Below, in pieces: positions 51,881 through 60,698 of a stretch of 64,000 bases of DNA (positions are counted from its first letter, which is position 1; the number at the start of each line of letters is the position of its first letter). The position numbers and the translations under genes are program-made. Source of the DNA: Paenibacillus sp. J31TS4 (GTDB taxonomy: Bacteria; Bacillota; Bacilli; Paenibacillales; NBRC-103111); NCBI RefSeq assembly GCF_018403265.1, contig NZ_BOSI01000001.1, forward strand, positions 1,054,001 to 1,118,000. Reading direction: 5' to 3'. The notes under the pieces were generated by a model. That model was not told the DNA's origin. It made no database searches and saw only the letters and a program-made list of their open reading frames with translations.

Positions 51881-52771
51881 TCAATTGGCTTCGCGCAGCA
51901 GCGTCTCGAACGCGTCTTCCAGACCGCCGGCGGTGATTTCGATATCCTTCATTCGTTCGTTCCCCTTCAGAAGGGCGAACAGCAGCCGGTCGGTATCCCG
52001 GCAGGCGATTCTGACCCGGTGTCCTTTCCACTCGACATCCGTTACGCCCGGATACGTGAGGAGCCGCTCGCTCGTCAAGCCCGGCGCCGCCGTAAAGGCA
52101 AGCGTGCGGCGGGCGGCCGCGGCTTTGATCGACTCCGGAGTGCCGTCGGCAAGAATGCTCCCCTGTCTCATAACGATCACCCGATCCGCCGTCTGATCGG
52201 CCTCCTCCAAGTAATGCGTCGTCAGCACGATCGTGCGTCCCTGTCCCGCCATCTCCCGGATGCTTGCCCAGAACAGCCGTCGGGCTTCGACGTCCATCCC
52301 AACGGTCGGCTCATCGAGGAACAGCACATCCGGATCGCCCGCTGCGGCGAGGGCAAAGCCCAGGCGGCGTTTCTGGCCTCCCGACAGCGAGGAGGCGAAC
52401 TTGCGCCGGCTCTCCTCTAGTCCTGCCATGCGGAGCAGCCGGTCGAGCGGCAGCGGCCTCCGGTAGTAGCTGCGGAACAGCCCGATCGTCTCCTCCACCG
52501 TCAGGTTGTCGATCACGCTGACCTCCTGCAGCATCGCTCCGATCCGGTCGCGAACGCCGCGGTCCCGCGGATCGCTCCCCAATAGCCGCGCCTGCCCGCT
52601 TGTCGGCTGCTGCAGGCCCAGCATAAGCGAGACGGTCGTCGTCTTGCCGGCGCCGTTCGGGCCGAGCAGCGCCACCACGCTTCCGCGCTCGATCGTGAGC
52701 GACAAACGATCGACCGCCGTTTTTCCTTTATAGACCTTCGTTACCTGCTCCAGCTGAATGGCTGCTGTCAT
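51881..52771 (-). CDS. ABC exporter ATPase (YvfR-like)
   Basis: 296 aa. Walker A is LGPNGAGKTTT (about 38-48), the signature is SLSGGQKRRLGFALA, Walker B is VLFLDEPTVGMD and the switch histidine is in VLTTHYLEEA. A C-terminal extension (about 215-296) is like those of ABC-2/DrrA-type exporters. First gene of the four-gene operon with the permease, kinase and response regulator, which matches the yvfRSTU order of Bacillus subtilis. Start ATG at 52769-52771 follows AGTGAAAGAGGA. Confidence 0.93.
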   Translation of the reverse strand: MTAAIQLEQVTKVYKGKTAVDRLSLTIERGSVVALLGPNGAGKTTTVSLMLGLQQPTSGQARLLGSDPRDRGVRDRIGAMLQEVSVIDNLTVEETIGLFRSYYRRPLPLDRLLRMAGLEESRRKFASSLSGGQKRRLGFALAAAGDPDVLFLDEPTVGMDVEARRLFWASIREMAGQGRTIVLTTHYLEEADQTADRVIVMRQGSILADGTPESIKAAAARRTLAFTAAPGLTSERLLTYPGVTDVEWKGHRVRIACRDTDRLLFALLKGNERMKDIEITAGGLEDAFETLLREAN

Positions 52772-52944
52772 CCTCTTTCACTCCTTCGCGTCGACTGGCT
52801 TCGGCCGTCTTCCGGACGTTTCGCCTTACGGCCCAGCCGGCGATCTCATGCTTCTATCTTACCGGCCCGCCGGCGCCGCCTGTAGCCACGACTGTCATGA
52901 GCTTCATATGACAGGTGTCACCTCTTCTCAAGACACGCCAAAAA

Positions 52945-52974
52945 AAGCCGGCTTCCCCCATGGGGAAACCGGCT
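52945..52974 (-). terminator. Intrinsic terminator of the secreted-protein gene
   Basis: Stem AAGCCGGCTTCCCC / GGGGAAACCGGCTT with two internal mismatches and a short loop; on the minus strand it is followed by TTTTTT (complement of 52941-52946). It lies 21 bases after the stop at 52995. Confidence 0.85.
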
Positions 52975-52994
52975 TCCTGCAGAACTCTCCTGGC

Positions 52995-53777
52995 TTAGGA
53001 AGCAGTCGTACCGGCCGCAGCGTCAGTTCCGGGCGCTTGCTTGTCCTTCCGCGGACCGCCTTTCCGCTCAACGAACTGCTTCAGCTGGTCCGTCATGCCG
53101 TCCTTGATCTTGGCGATCAGCTGCTCCTCGGTGATGCCTTTGTCCGCCGCGATCTCCGCGATCGACTTGCCTCCACTAAGGGCCGTCATCAGCTCGTCCT
53201 GGGTGATGCCTAGAATCGAAGTGACCTGCTCGTTGCCAAGGCCGCGACCGGGGCCGAAGCCCTCGCGACCGAAGCCGCCCTTGCCGTGACCGGGTCCCCG
53301 GCCTCCCGGCTGTCCGGTCTGCTCGATCTGCTGCTTGAGGCGGTCGGCGAGTCCGGAGGTTTGCTTGTCCGCCTGCTCCTGCGTCAGCTTGCCCGCGGTC
53401 ACGGCGTCGGCGATCGTCTGCTTCACGGCAGCGGTCAGCTTCTCGAGATAGACGTCCTCCGACCAGCCGGCCTTATCCTGGGCGATCTGGGCCAGCGTCT
53501 TGCCCGCCTTCAGCTCCGTGAAGAGCGCCTCTTTGTCGATGCCGAGCAGAGACGCTGTCTGCTCCAGCACGTCGCCTCCCTTGAAGAAGCCGGCTTCGCC
53601 GCGCATGCCTTTGCCGAAACCCTTGCCTCCCCGGTCGGCCGCCTTGTCCGTCTGCTGCTGCGTTGACGTATCGGCCGCATAGGCGTGGCTTTGCACCAGG
53701 CCGGCAATGCCGCCGCCAAGCAGAATGGCTGCCGCCAACGTTCCTTTTACCATCTTGCTGGTCGCTATCTTATTCAT
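52995..53777 (-). CDS. Secreted protein with a duplicated helical motif
   Basis: 260 aa. A signal peptide covers about 1-35 (ending HAYAA). Two copies of a helical motif follow: LLGIDKEALFTELKAGKTLA at about 75-95 and ILGITQDELMTALSGGKSIA at about 185-205, each followed by a helix beginning QIAQDKAG or EIAADKGI. Between them lies a Gly/Arg-rich segment (PGGRGPGHGKGGFG). Such motifs occur in secreted Bacillales proteins of unknown role. The ATG at 53775-53777 follows GGTGGAG; a GTG three codons upstream is possible. Possible cell-surface or signalling role near the YvfRSTU-like system, but not proven. Confidence 0.78.
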   Translation of the reverse strand: MNKIATSKMVKGTLAAAILLGGGIAGLVQSHAYAADTSTQQQTDKAADRGGKGFGKGMRGEAGFFKGGDVLEQTASLLGIDKEALFTELKAGKTLAQIAQDKAGWSEDVYLEKLTAAVKQTIADAVTAGKLTQEQADKQTSGLADRLKQQIEQTGQPGGRGPGHGKGGFGREGFGPGRGLGNEQVTSILGITQDELMTALSGGKSIAEIAADKGITEEQLIAKIKDGMTDQLKQFVERKGGPRKDKQAPGTDAAAGTTAS

Positions 53778-53900
53778 TTGCTCCACCTCACGGGGAAAAT
53801 TTTGGTTACACAGGAAGTGTACCCCGCCAATCTGAAGCCAAGATGAGTCCCAGCTGAAAAGCCCATGAACGTCCGCTGAACGTTTGCTGAAAGCTTGCGG

Positions 53901-55352
53901 TCAGAGAATCGGAGATAGCAGCCGGGTGCACGACTCCCGGATCTTGTGGAGCGTCGGCCGGTTCCGGTATTCCTCGTAGGTCAGCACTCGGCAGTACTCC
54001 GCATCGTCCTCGAAAATGCGCTCGAGGCGGGAGACGGTCTCCGTGTCGTACAGCAGCGCGGTCGTTTCGAAATTCAGCTTGAAACTGCGGTTGTCCATGT
54101 TGGCCGTCCCGACCGAGCCGACCTTGCCGTCGATTACGACCGTTTTGGCGTGAAGGAAGCCCTTCTCATACAGATAGCATTTCATGCCGACCTCAAGCAG
54201 GTCGCCGAGATACGAATAAGACGCCCAATACACCATCTTGTGATCGGGCTTGGCCGGTATCATGATGCGCACGTCCACACCGGACAGCACCGCCACCTTG
54301 AGTGCCGTCAGAACGCTCTCGTCGGGGATGAAATACGGCGTTTGGATGTAGATCGTCGACTTCGCTTCGTGGATCATTTTTATGTAAGCATGCTTGATCT
54401 GCTCCATCGTATTGTCCGGCCCGCTCGAGACGATCTGCATGCCGACCTTGCCCCGGCGAGGCAGAGGTGCGGCAGGGAAATAGCCCGTCGCCGAATCCGG
54501 GATTTTGAGCGGATAAGCGAGGTTCCAGTCCATCAAGAAATGCGCCTGCAGCTGCAGCGCGGCGTCTCCCCGGATGCGCAGATGCGTGTCCCGCCATTCC
54601 CCGAACCGGGGATTGCGGCCAAGGTATTCGTCGCCGATGTTGAACCCGCCGATATACGCGACGGCGCCGTCGATGACGGCGATCTTCCGGTGATTCCGGT
54701 AATTGACCCGGATATTGAGATACGGGATCCGCGAGGGGAAGAAGGCCGCGACCTTGCCCCCCGCCCGGATGAGCTCGCGGAAGAAATGGCGCGGAAGCGT
54801 GCTGCCGATGTCGTCGTAGAGGAAACGGACCTGCACGCCTTCCTCCGCCTTCCGTGTCAGCGCCTCAATCACCCGGCGGCCAAGGTTGTCGTTCTGCACG
54901 ATATAGTATTCGAGGTGGATATGCTCCTTGGCCGCTTCGATATCCCGGAAGAGCGCGTCGAACTTGCTCACCCCGTCCGTGAAAATCTCGACCTGGTTGT
55001 TTTGCGAGTACAGAGCGTACCCGCTCATCAGATTCATATAGATGAGATCGTGATAATCCTGCAGCATCGGGTCGTCGTAAGCAAGCGCCTCCCGCTTGAA
55101 CAGCATCCGCTGCTTGTTGATGATGGTATCGAGCTTCTTCTTGTCCTCTTCCTTGATTTTGTACAGCTTGCGTCTGCTCAGGTTCTGGCCGAGCAGCAGG
55201 TAGAGGAGAAAGCCCACGCCGGGCAAGAACAACAGCACCATGAGCCAAGCCCAGGTCATGCCGACGTTGCGGCGCTCGAGGAATACGATCGCCACCGCCA
55301 GCAACAAGTTGATGCCCGTAAACAGAATCGACAAAAATTGCCAAACTGCCAT
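53901..55352 (-). CDS. cls: Cardiolipin synthase
   Basis: 483-aa phospholipase D-superfamily enzyme that joins two phosphatidylglycerols to cardiolipin at the membrane. Two N-terminal membrane helices (about 1-55) are followed by two PLD domains, each with an HKD motif: NHRKIAVIDGAVAYIGG at about 217-233 and HAKTVVIDGKVGSVGTANMD at about 398-417. Length and layout are those of Bacillus ClsA. The ATG at 55350-55352 has GGAGG 12 bases upstream; the frame is open far upstream but not coding in look. Confidence 0.95.
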   Translation of the reverse strand: MAVWQFLSILFTGINLLLAVAIVFLERRNVGMTWAWLMVLLFLPGVGFLLYLLLGQNLSRRKLYKIKEEDKKKLDTIINKQRMLFKREALAYDDPMLQDYHDLIYMNLMSGYALYSQNNQVEIFTDGVSKFDALFRDIEAAKEHIHLEYYIVQNDNLGRRVIEALTRKAEEGVQVRFLYDDIGSTLPRHFFRELIRAGGKVAAFFPSRIPYLNIRVNYRNHRKIAVIDGAVAYIGGFNIGDEYLGRNPRFGEWRDTHLRIRGDAALQLQAHFLMDWNLAYPLKIPDSATGYFPAAPLPRRGKVGMQIVSSGPDNTMEQIKHAYIKMIHEAKSTIYIQTPYFIPDESVLTALKVAVLSGVDVRIMIPAKPDHKMVYWASYSYLGDLLEVGMKCYLYEKGFLHAKTVVIDGKVGSVGTANMDNRSFKLNFETTALLYDTETVSRLERIFEDDAEYCRVLTYEEYRNRPTLHKIRESCTRLLSPIL

Positions 55353-55546
55353 GCTCGGTTCATTCCTCCCGTCCAAATCACTACTACTATACCGAATGAT
55401 GGAAGAAAAAGAAAAGCTATTCGACAAAACGAATGCACAAGAGCAGGCTTTTCGGCTGAAAATGACCTTTGGGGCTGAAGAGCAGGAGCGTCCGAGCGAT
55501 TGCGCCGTACTTTGCGTCACAGGAGCAGCGTCAAGCGAAAAGCAAA

Positions 55547-55572
55547 GCAGCGCGCCCCAAAGGACGCGCTGC
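55547..55572 (-). terminator. Intrinsic terminator of the FAD oxidoreductase operon
   Basis: 8-bp core stem GCAGCGCG / CGCGCTGC; on the minus strand it is followed by TTTGCTTTTC. It lies 52 bases after the stop at 55624 and ends the four-gene operon. The rest of the 270-base gap to cls shows no gene. Confidence 0.78.
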
Positions 55573-55623
55573 GAGAGGTGAGAGGACGTTCCATTGGAAC
55601 AGGCCCGACAGGTTATTGTAAGC

Positions 55624-57192
55624 CTAGTGGACTTTCGGCCAGGCGATCTCCACGCCGGCTTTGGTAATCGTGTCCTGGAACGCCTTGAGCTTGTCCGGAT
55701 CGTTACGGACTTCGCGCGGCGAGAAGCCGTGGTCGAGACAGAACGCGGCAAGTGCTCCGGCCGCTTCTCCGATGTTCCATTCGACCGGGTGCAGCCGGTA
55801 GCAGCCGTTCGTAATATGCGTCGTACCGATGTTTTTGCACGCCGGCAGAAGATTCTCGCTGCGTACCGGAATCAGGCTGCCGAGCGGGATATGGAACGGC
55901 AGACTTGGGACGTCGATATACGTGCGCAGCCCGGTGCTCGGATGCAGGTCGATCCCATACCAGCCGATGCCGACCGAATCGGGATAGACGACCGAGCCTT
56001 GGCCGTCTCTCAGCTTGGGACTGAGATGCTGCTCTACAACGGTAAGCTCCGCCTGGATGCGGCGGGATTCCCGGATATAGACGCTCTTGGCGAGACCGTC
56101 GTTCGTTCCGACGATGTCGCCGCGCAGGCGCAGTCCCGGATAGCCGATCTTGCCGTCCGGGCGAGGAGCCTCGGTCTGCATCCAGTAGAGCAGAGACAGG
56201 CTCAGTTGGCGGGCCCCCTCCAGATGCTTCGCCCGCTCCTCGGGAGTCACATCGATGATCGGTCCGAGCCAGTAATCGTTCTGCGGCCAGTTGACGATCG
56301 TTGCGTCGCTTGCGAACGTCCCTTCCGCAAAGTTCGTGCGGTCGATAATCCGGCGGTAGTTCCAGAGCGAGAACTTCTTGCCGTCCGGGAAAAAGCAGTA
56401 TTTGGCGTGCTCGAGTGTATGGGGCACGAGTCCGCTCCAGCTGAGCTGCATGTCCGGCCAGAAGTCGGCCCGGTACCCGCGCCAGAAGTCGTACTGCTCA
56501 GGCTTCGCGATCGTGAAGTCCTCTCCTTCGAGATGGTCCACCGCGAAGCACCACGTAATCGCCTGCATGTCCGTCGGGTCGGCTTCACCGGGGAGTGCAT
56601 GTGGCTCGCCGGTCTGGGCGACAGATTCGGAGCCGGTGACGTACTCGATGCCGGCTAGCGGCAGCACGTCGCCTTCCTCCGTCGCATCCAGGAAATACGG
56701 AGCTGTCAGGACGAACGAATCCCCAGTTTCCCGCTCCCGGACCGTCACTGCGGACACCCGGTCGCCGTCGGTCTCGGCTTGCTCCACCTTGCAGTTCAGC
56801 AGAATGCGGATGCGTCCGCTGTGCACGTAAGGAGCCAGCATGTCGTTCAGCACGGCCAGAGCGGCACGGGGCTCATGCGCGATCCGGCTTACGTTGGCAT
56901 TGCCCGGATTGAAGTTAATCTTGGCCCGCGCTTCCGGCGTGACCGGGAAATTCTGCTTGTAATAGTCCCGAACGCGGGTCCGGAATTCGCGGTAGCTCGC
57001 GGTACTCCCGAACTTCTCGATCCAATGGTGCTCGTCCGGCGGCACCGCCTGGCTGGTCAGCTGGCCGCCGATCCAGTCCGTCTCCTCCGTCATAAGGACG
57101 GTTTTGCCCATCCGAGCCGCGGCGAGCGCAGCGGCGCAGCCCCCCGTACCTCCGCCGATAATGGCAACATCTGCTTGCAATTCCTTGTTCAT
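55624..57192 (-). CDS. FAD-dependent oxidoreductase (FAD_oxidored family)
   Basis: 522 aa. The N-terminal FAD-binding Rossmann motif is VAIIGGGTGGCAAALAAARM (about 9-28), followed by TDWIGGQLTSQAVPPDEH, typical of the PF12831 family. The FLDATEEGDVLPLAG motif lies in the middle and GTTHITNGCYRLHPVEWNIG near the end, where the isoalloxazine-side residues sit. Such enzymes occur in carbohydrate operons and may oxidise a sugar or a linked alcohol. No signal peptide. The ATG at 57190-57192 follows AAGGGAGA. Last gene of the operon. Confidence 0.9.
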   Translation of the reverse strand: MNKELQADVAIIGGGTGGCAAALAAARMGKTVLMTEETDWIGGQLTSQAVPPDEHHWIEKFGSTASYREFRTRVRDYYKQNFPVTPEARAKINFNPGNANVSRIAHEPRAALAVLNDMLAPYVHSGRIRILLNCKVEQAETDGDRVSAVTVRERETGDSFVLTAPYFLDATEEGDVLPLAGIEYVTGSESVAQTGEPHALPGEADPTDMQAITWCFAVDHLEGEDFTIAKPEQYDFWRGYRADFWPDMQLSWSGLVPHTLEHAKYCFFPDGKKFSLWNYRRIIDRTNFAEGTFASDATIVNWPQNDYWLGPIIDVTPEERAKHLEGARQLSLSLLYWMQTEAPRPDGKIGYPGLRLRGDIVGTNDGLAKSVYIRESRRIQAELTVVEQHLSPKLRDGQGSVVYPDSVGIGWYGIDLHPSTGLRTYIDVPSLPFHIPLGSLIPVRSENLLPACKNIGTTHITNGCYRLHPVEWNIGEAAGALAAFCLDHGFSPREVRNDPDKLKAFQDTITKAGVEIAWPKVH

Positions 57193-57248
57193 GTTGGATC
57201 TCCCTTCGATTGACGTATTGGTTGCCGGAGAGGCCCCGGCGGTCTTCT

Positions 57249-58784
57249 CTATCCGAGCAGACAATCGGCCGCCGCCTGCTGGAGCGACGGCGCCCGGTCG
57301 GCCAGCGAGAGCGCGGGCACCTGCGGCAGCTGATCGAGATCGTACGGCGAGCCGAAGTGAATGAGCTTGACCGCCCCTTCCCGCTCCGCCGCGAGCCGGT
57401 TCAGCCGCTCCAGCGTCTCGTCCGGAATCGGCTTGTTGTGCGTGAGCGCGAGCAGGACGGGCCGATCCGTCGGAATCTCCCCGAGAGCGGCCGCCAGCTC
57501 CTCATAGGAAGCGAGCTTCCGCTCGGTATCCGCTGCTCCTGCTTCCCGCACCCGGCGGGCGAATGGATCGAGCTGCGCGTCCCAGATGAGGTGCCAGCCC
57601 TCGCGCTCGGTTCCGAGCGGGGAGAAGCCGTGACGGGAGCGGACCGCCTTGCGGGCGAGCTCGTCGCTGACACGCAGCGCTTCGGGGCGCTGCAGGCGGT
57701 TGGCCTCGAACGGCTGCGGGTCGAACGACTCGGCCAGCAGGCCGTACTTGGCTTTTTTCTCAAGAATGAGGCGGACGGAGCGGTCGAGCCGCTCCTCTGT
57801 CAGCTCGCCCGACTCGACGGCACGCAGCACGGCCTCCACCATCGGAGCCGCCTCCGCCTCGGTTTTGGCGAAGGCGAGCAGGATGTCCGCTCCCGCCTGC
57901 AGCGCCATGACGCACGCCTCGGCCTGCGTGAACTTGGCCGTCACGCCCTTCATCGACAGGCCGTCCGTGACAATCAGGCCGTCAAACCCGAGCTCCTCGC
58001 GCAGCAGCTTGGTCGTCATCTCGTACGACAACGAGGCGGGGAGCAGCGTCGGATCTAGCGCCGGCACCGCGATATGGCCGACCATGACGGCATCGACGCC
58101 CGCCGCGATCGCCGCGCGGAACGGAGCCAGCTCGAAGCGGTCCAGCCGCTCGCGGTCGAAGGGCAGCACCGGCAGGTCGAAGTGGGAATCGACCTGGGTG
58201 TCGCCGTGGCCCGGAAAATGCTTGGCCGTCGCCACCATGCCGTTGTCCTGGGTCCCGCGGATCACCTGGCATCCCATTGCAGCCACCAGGTCGCGGTCCT
58301 CCCCGAACGAATGGGTGCCGATGACCGGATTCCGCGGATTGTTGTTGATGTCCATGACCGGGCTGTAGTTGAAATTGACACCCATGGCGAGCGATTCCAT
58401 AGCCGTCACCCTACCCGATTCGTAAGCGAGCGCTTCGTCCGCCGCCACGCCGACAGCCTTGTTCTTCGGGAAATGGACGGCGCCTCCGTCTCTCAGCTTG
58501 CAGCCGGCCCCTGCCACAAAATCGGCAGAGATGAACAGCGGCAAGCCGCTGCCGCCTGTCAGCGAAGCCCGCTGCAGGTCCGTCGTCAGCCGGTGCACCT
58601 GCTCGGGGTTCTCGAGGCTTCCCATGTCGAGGAAGATGCCCCCGACCTTCCATCTCTCGATCATCTCTTTGGTGAAGGCGGAATAAGTCGTTCCGGTGTT
58701 GTAGAAGGTGAATACCTGCCCGACCTTTTCTTCCAGCGTCATCCGCTCCAGGCGGGAGGTCGCCGTAACCGTTTCGTTTGTCAT
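57249..58784 (-). CDS. Glycoside hydrolase family 3 / beta-N-acetylhexosaminidase-like protein
   Basis: 511 aa. The N-terminal GH3 barrel includes GHSFGED-type sequence (VIGTHSFGED), the KH(F)PGHGDTQVDSH motif with the acid/base His of NagZ-type enzymes, and GLIVTDGLSMKGV with the nucleophile Asp. A C-terminal part (about 360-511) is a shortened second GH3-like domain. It would release GlcNAc or related sugars from muropeptides or another glycan, in the cytoplasm since there is no signal peptide. The ATG at 58782-58784 follows AGGAGA. It lies 13 bases after the toroid-like gene. Symbol nagZ not assigned because substrate is unsure. Confidence 0.88.
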   Translation of the reverse strand: MTNETVTATSRLERMTLEEKVGQVFTFYNTGTTYSAFTKEMIERWKVGGIFLDMGSLENPEQVHRLTTDLQRASLTGGSGLPLFISADFVAGAGCKLRDGGAVHFPKNKAVGVAADEALAYESGRVTAMESLAMGVNFNYSPVMDINNNPRNPVIGTHSFGEDRDLVAAMGCQVIRGTQDNGMVATAKHFPGHGDTQVDSHFDLPVLPFDRERLDRFELAPFRAAIAAGVDAVMVGHIAVPALDPTLLPASLSYEMTTKLLREELGFDGLIVTDGLSMKGVTAKFTQAEACVMALQAGADILLAFAKTEAEAAPMVEAVLRAVESGELTEERLDRSVRLILEKKAKYGLLAESFDPQPFEANRLQRPEALRVSDELARKAVRSRHGFSPLGTEREGWHLIWDAQLDPFARRVREAGAADTERKLASYEELAAALGEIPTDRPVLLALTHNKPIPDETLERLNRLAAEREGAVKLIHFGSPYDLDQLPQVPALSLADRAPSLQQAAADCLLG

Positions 58785-58797
58785 CGCTAACCGTCTC

Positions 58798-60642
58798 CTA
58801 TTCGAATACCGATTCGCCCAGCAGGCCAAGCAGAAGTCCCGCAGGTGCGATCGCGTTCGTCCATCCGCTCTCCATGCAGTAGGGGCCCCAGCCGGTGTCG
58901 CCGTTGTTGCCGAAATACTCGCCGCGCTTCATATCGAAGGCGCGCATCCAGCCGCCGTCGAACCGGGGATCGCGGCTTGCGATCTGGATGCGGCACATGT
59001 AATCGCGCAGTCCGTTGTAGAGATCGAGATGCTTGGCGCTGCCCGTTGCCTTATATGCCTCCCACGCGTTCATTAGCAGGAAGTTATTCGTATACAGCTG
59101 GTCGCCGATTCCCTCCCCGTTGTACAGGAAAACACCAGTGTCCTCCGTCCCGAACCGGGCCGGATCGGGATTGTCTGCTTCCTCGATGCCTCCGGACTCA
59201 TGACGGTTCGCCAGCAGGTAGTCGACGACGCGCTCCAAGCCCGCCTCGATCCGCCCCGACTCGTCGTGCTTGGCCAGGAAACCGAGCGGCAGAATAAGCC
59301 GGTTGAGGCCGGACGTGCGGCTGTACATGAACTTGAGCTCGTCGAACCGCTCGAGCAGTGTCAAGCTGCCCTTGAGCGCCGTGTTCAGATAGGCGCGTTC
59401 CCCGGTGACGAGATAGGCCTGCAGGAAGGCCGAGTGTGCGATACTCTCGAAATGCGGGTTCATGCTGGCCTCTAGCTCGCGGGCACCGTCCCGGCCCGTC
59501 TCCTTGAGCTGGGCTGCCATCAGCACGTTCGCCCGCAGGCCCTGATCGTTCTGGGTAGCCAGCATCGCTTCGGCGGTGAGAAGACCACGCGTCTTGTACT
59601 CCTCGATGCCCGTTTTGCGATACAGGTAGAGCAGCACGAACGCCACCCACGCATTGTCGTCGGTGAACATTTGATTGGGGCCGTCGGCCGGGAACTCGTA
59701 CCATTTGAAGAAGCCGTACGTCGGAGAAGCGGGATCGGTGTCCTGATAGCCGTTATCCAGCAAATACCGGAGCAGGTTATGCGATAGCTCGGTCCATTCC
59801 GCTTCACCCGTATAACGGCCCAGCAGATGGAAGAACAGCGCCGTGTGGGCATGGCAGTCGGGCCGGCGGTCTTTGGACAGCTTGGCGGTGACGGAGTGGA
59901 TGTTTTCGTAGACGCCCGCCGAGCCGTCCGGCGCCGGCAGCATGCCCGATGCCCGGAACCAGCTGGCCGTCCGTCTTACGGCTTCGTCCGCGGACGTTCC
60001 GCCGCTCGCCTCCATGACGGGACTCCACATCCGAAGCGGAATCCCCGTCCGCTCCGTGAGCATGGACACGACGTCCCGCCAGAGTCGATAAGGACGCAGG
60101 GCCGCGCGGCTGCGGCAGGCGAACAGCGCAAAGGTCGAGTAGGCGACGACGCCCTGCCCGAACTGCCTGTAGAACAAGCCCGGATGCGAATGGTCCGCGG
60201 AGGGCGCGGTATGCGTCTCCTGGAACGAGCCGAAGGTCAGCAGGCTCTCGGTCTCGAGCGGGAAGCCGATCGTCAGAGGGCCCTCCCACTCGAGCAGCGC
60301 TCCTTCGGGAAGTGGGGCGGCCAAGCCCGACACTCTAAGCTTTTCAAGCGTCCGCCGGCTGCGCGGAAAATCCTGCTTCCAGCCAAAGAGCCGCGAGGAC
60401 GGAAAGTCAAAGGCGGCGATCAGTTCGGCGTACAGCTTGCCTCCGCCAAACGCGTAGCGCCACAGCTTGGCGAGCACGTCCTTGGACAGCTCGGTATCAC
60501 TTTCTACGGAGCCTGCGCCAAGGACCAGTACGGACTCGAAGCTGTCCAGCTCCGCGGTCTCCAGGTCGGCGAGCGGATAGATCTCGGCCCCGTCCAGCAA
60601 GGCGTAGTCGGGTGTCTCTGCTGCAAATATCGCATTCTTCAT
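58798..60642 (-). CDS. Unassigned protein with a toroid-like central region
   Basis: 614 aa, no signal peptide. Residues 1-200 look like a glutamine amidotransferase-type or beta-galactosidase trimerisation fold (ESVLVLGAGSVES, YAELIAAFDFPSS). Residues 220-610 are helical and rich in aromatic, Asp and Asn patterns (LFFHLLGRYTGEAEWTELSHN, FTDDNAWVAFVLLYLYRKTG, ESGWTNAIAPAGLLLG), as in alpha/alpha-toroid glycosidases and GH88/GH105-type hydrolases. The ATG at 60640-60642 follows AGAGGAAG. It lies between the 2-hydroxyacid dehydrogenase and GH3 genes with 13-56 base gaps, so a carbohydrate role is inferred. Confidence 0.82.
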   Translation of the reverse strand: MKNAIFAAETPDYALLDGAEIYPLADLETAELDSFESVLVLGAGSVESDTELSKDVLAKLWRYAFGGGKLYAELIAAFDFPSSRLFGWKQDFPRSRRTLEKLRVSGLAAPLPEGALLEWEGPLTIGFPLETESLLTFGSFQETHTAPSADHSHPGLFYRQFGQGVVAYSTFALFACRSRAALRPYRLWRDVVSMLTERTGIPLRMWSPVMEASGGTSADEAVRRTASWFRASGMLPAPDGSAGVYENIHSVTAKLSKDRRPDCHAHTALFFHLLGRYTGEAEWTELSHNLLRYLLDNGYQDTDPASPTYGFFKWYEFPADGPNQMFTDDNAWVAFVLLYLYRKTGIEEYKTRGLLTAEAMLATQNDQGLRANVLMAAQLKETGRDGARELEASMNPHFESIAHSAFLQAYLVTGERAYLNTALKGSLTLLERFDELKFMYSRTSGLNRLILPLGFLAKHDESGRIEAGLERVVDYLLANRHESGGIEEADNPDPARFGTEDTGVFLYNGEGIGDQLYTNNFLLMNAWEAYKATGSAKHLDLYNGLRDYMCRIQIASRDPRFDGGWMRAFDMKRGEYFGNNGDTGWGPYCMESGWTNAIAPAGLLLGLLGESVFE

Positions 60643-60698
60643 CTTGTAGCTTCCTCTCCCTAGCATTAATGGTGTTCGTCATCCAGCGGGACGGCCGG

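Noticed and set aside
53946-55478. 510-codon open frame on the plus strand antisense to cardiolipin synthase
   Set aside because: No recognisable motifs, no ribosome site, and complete overlap with the well supported cls gene.
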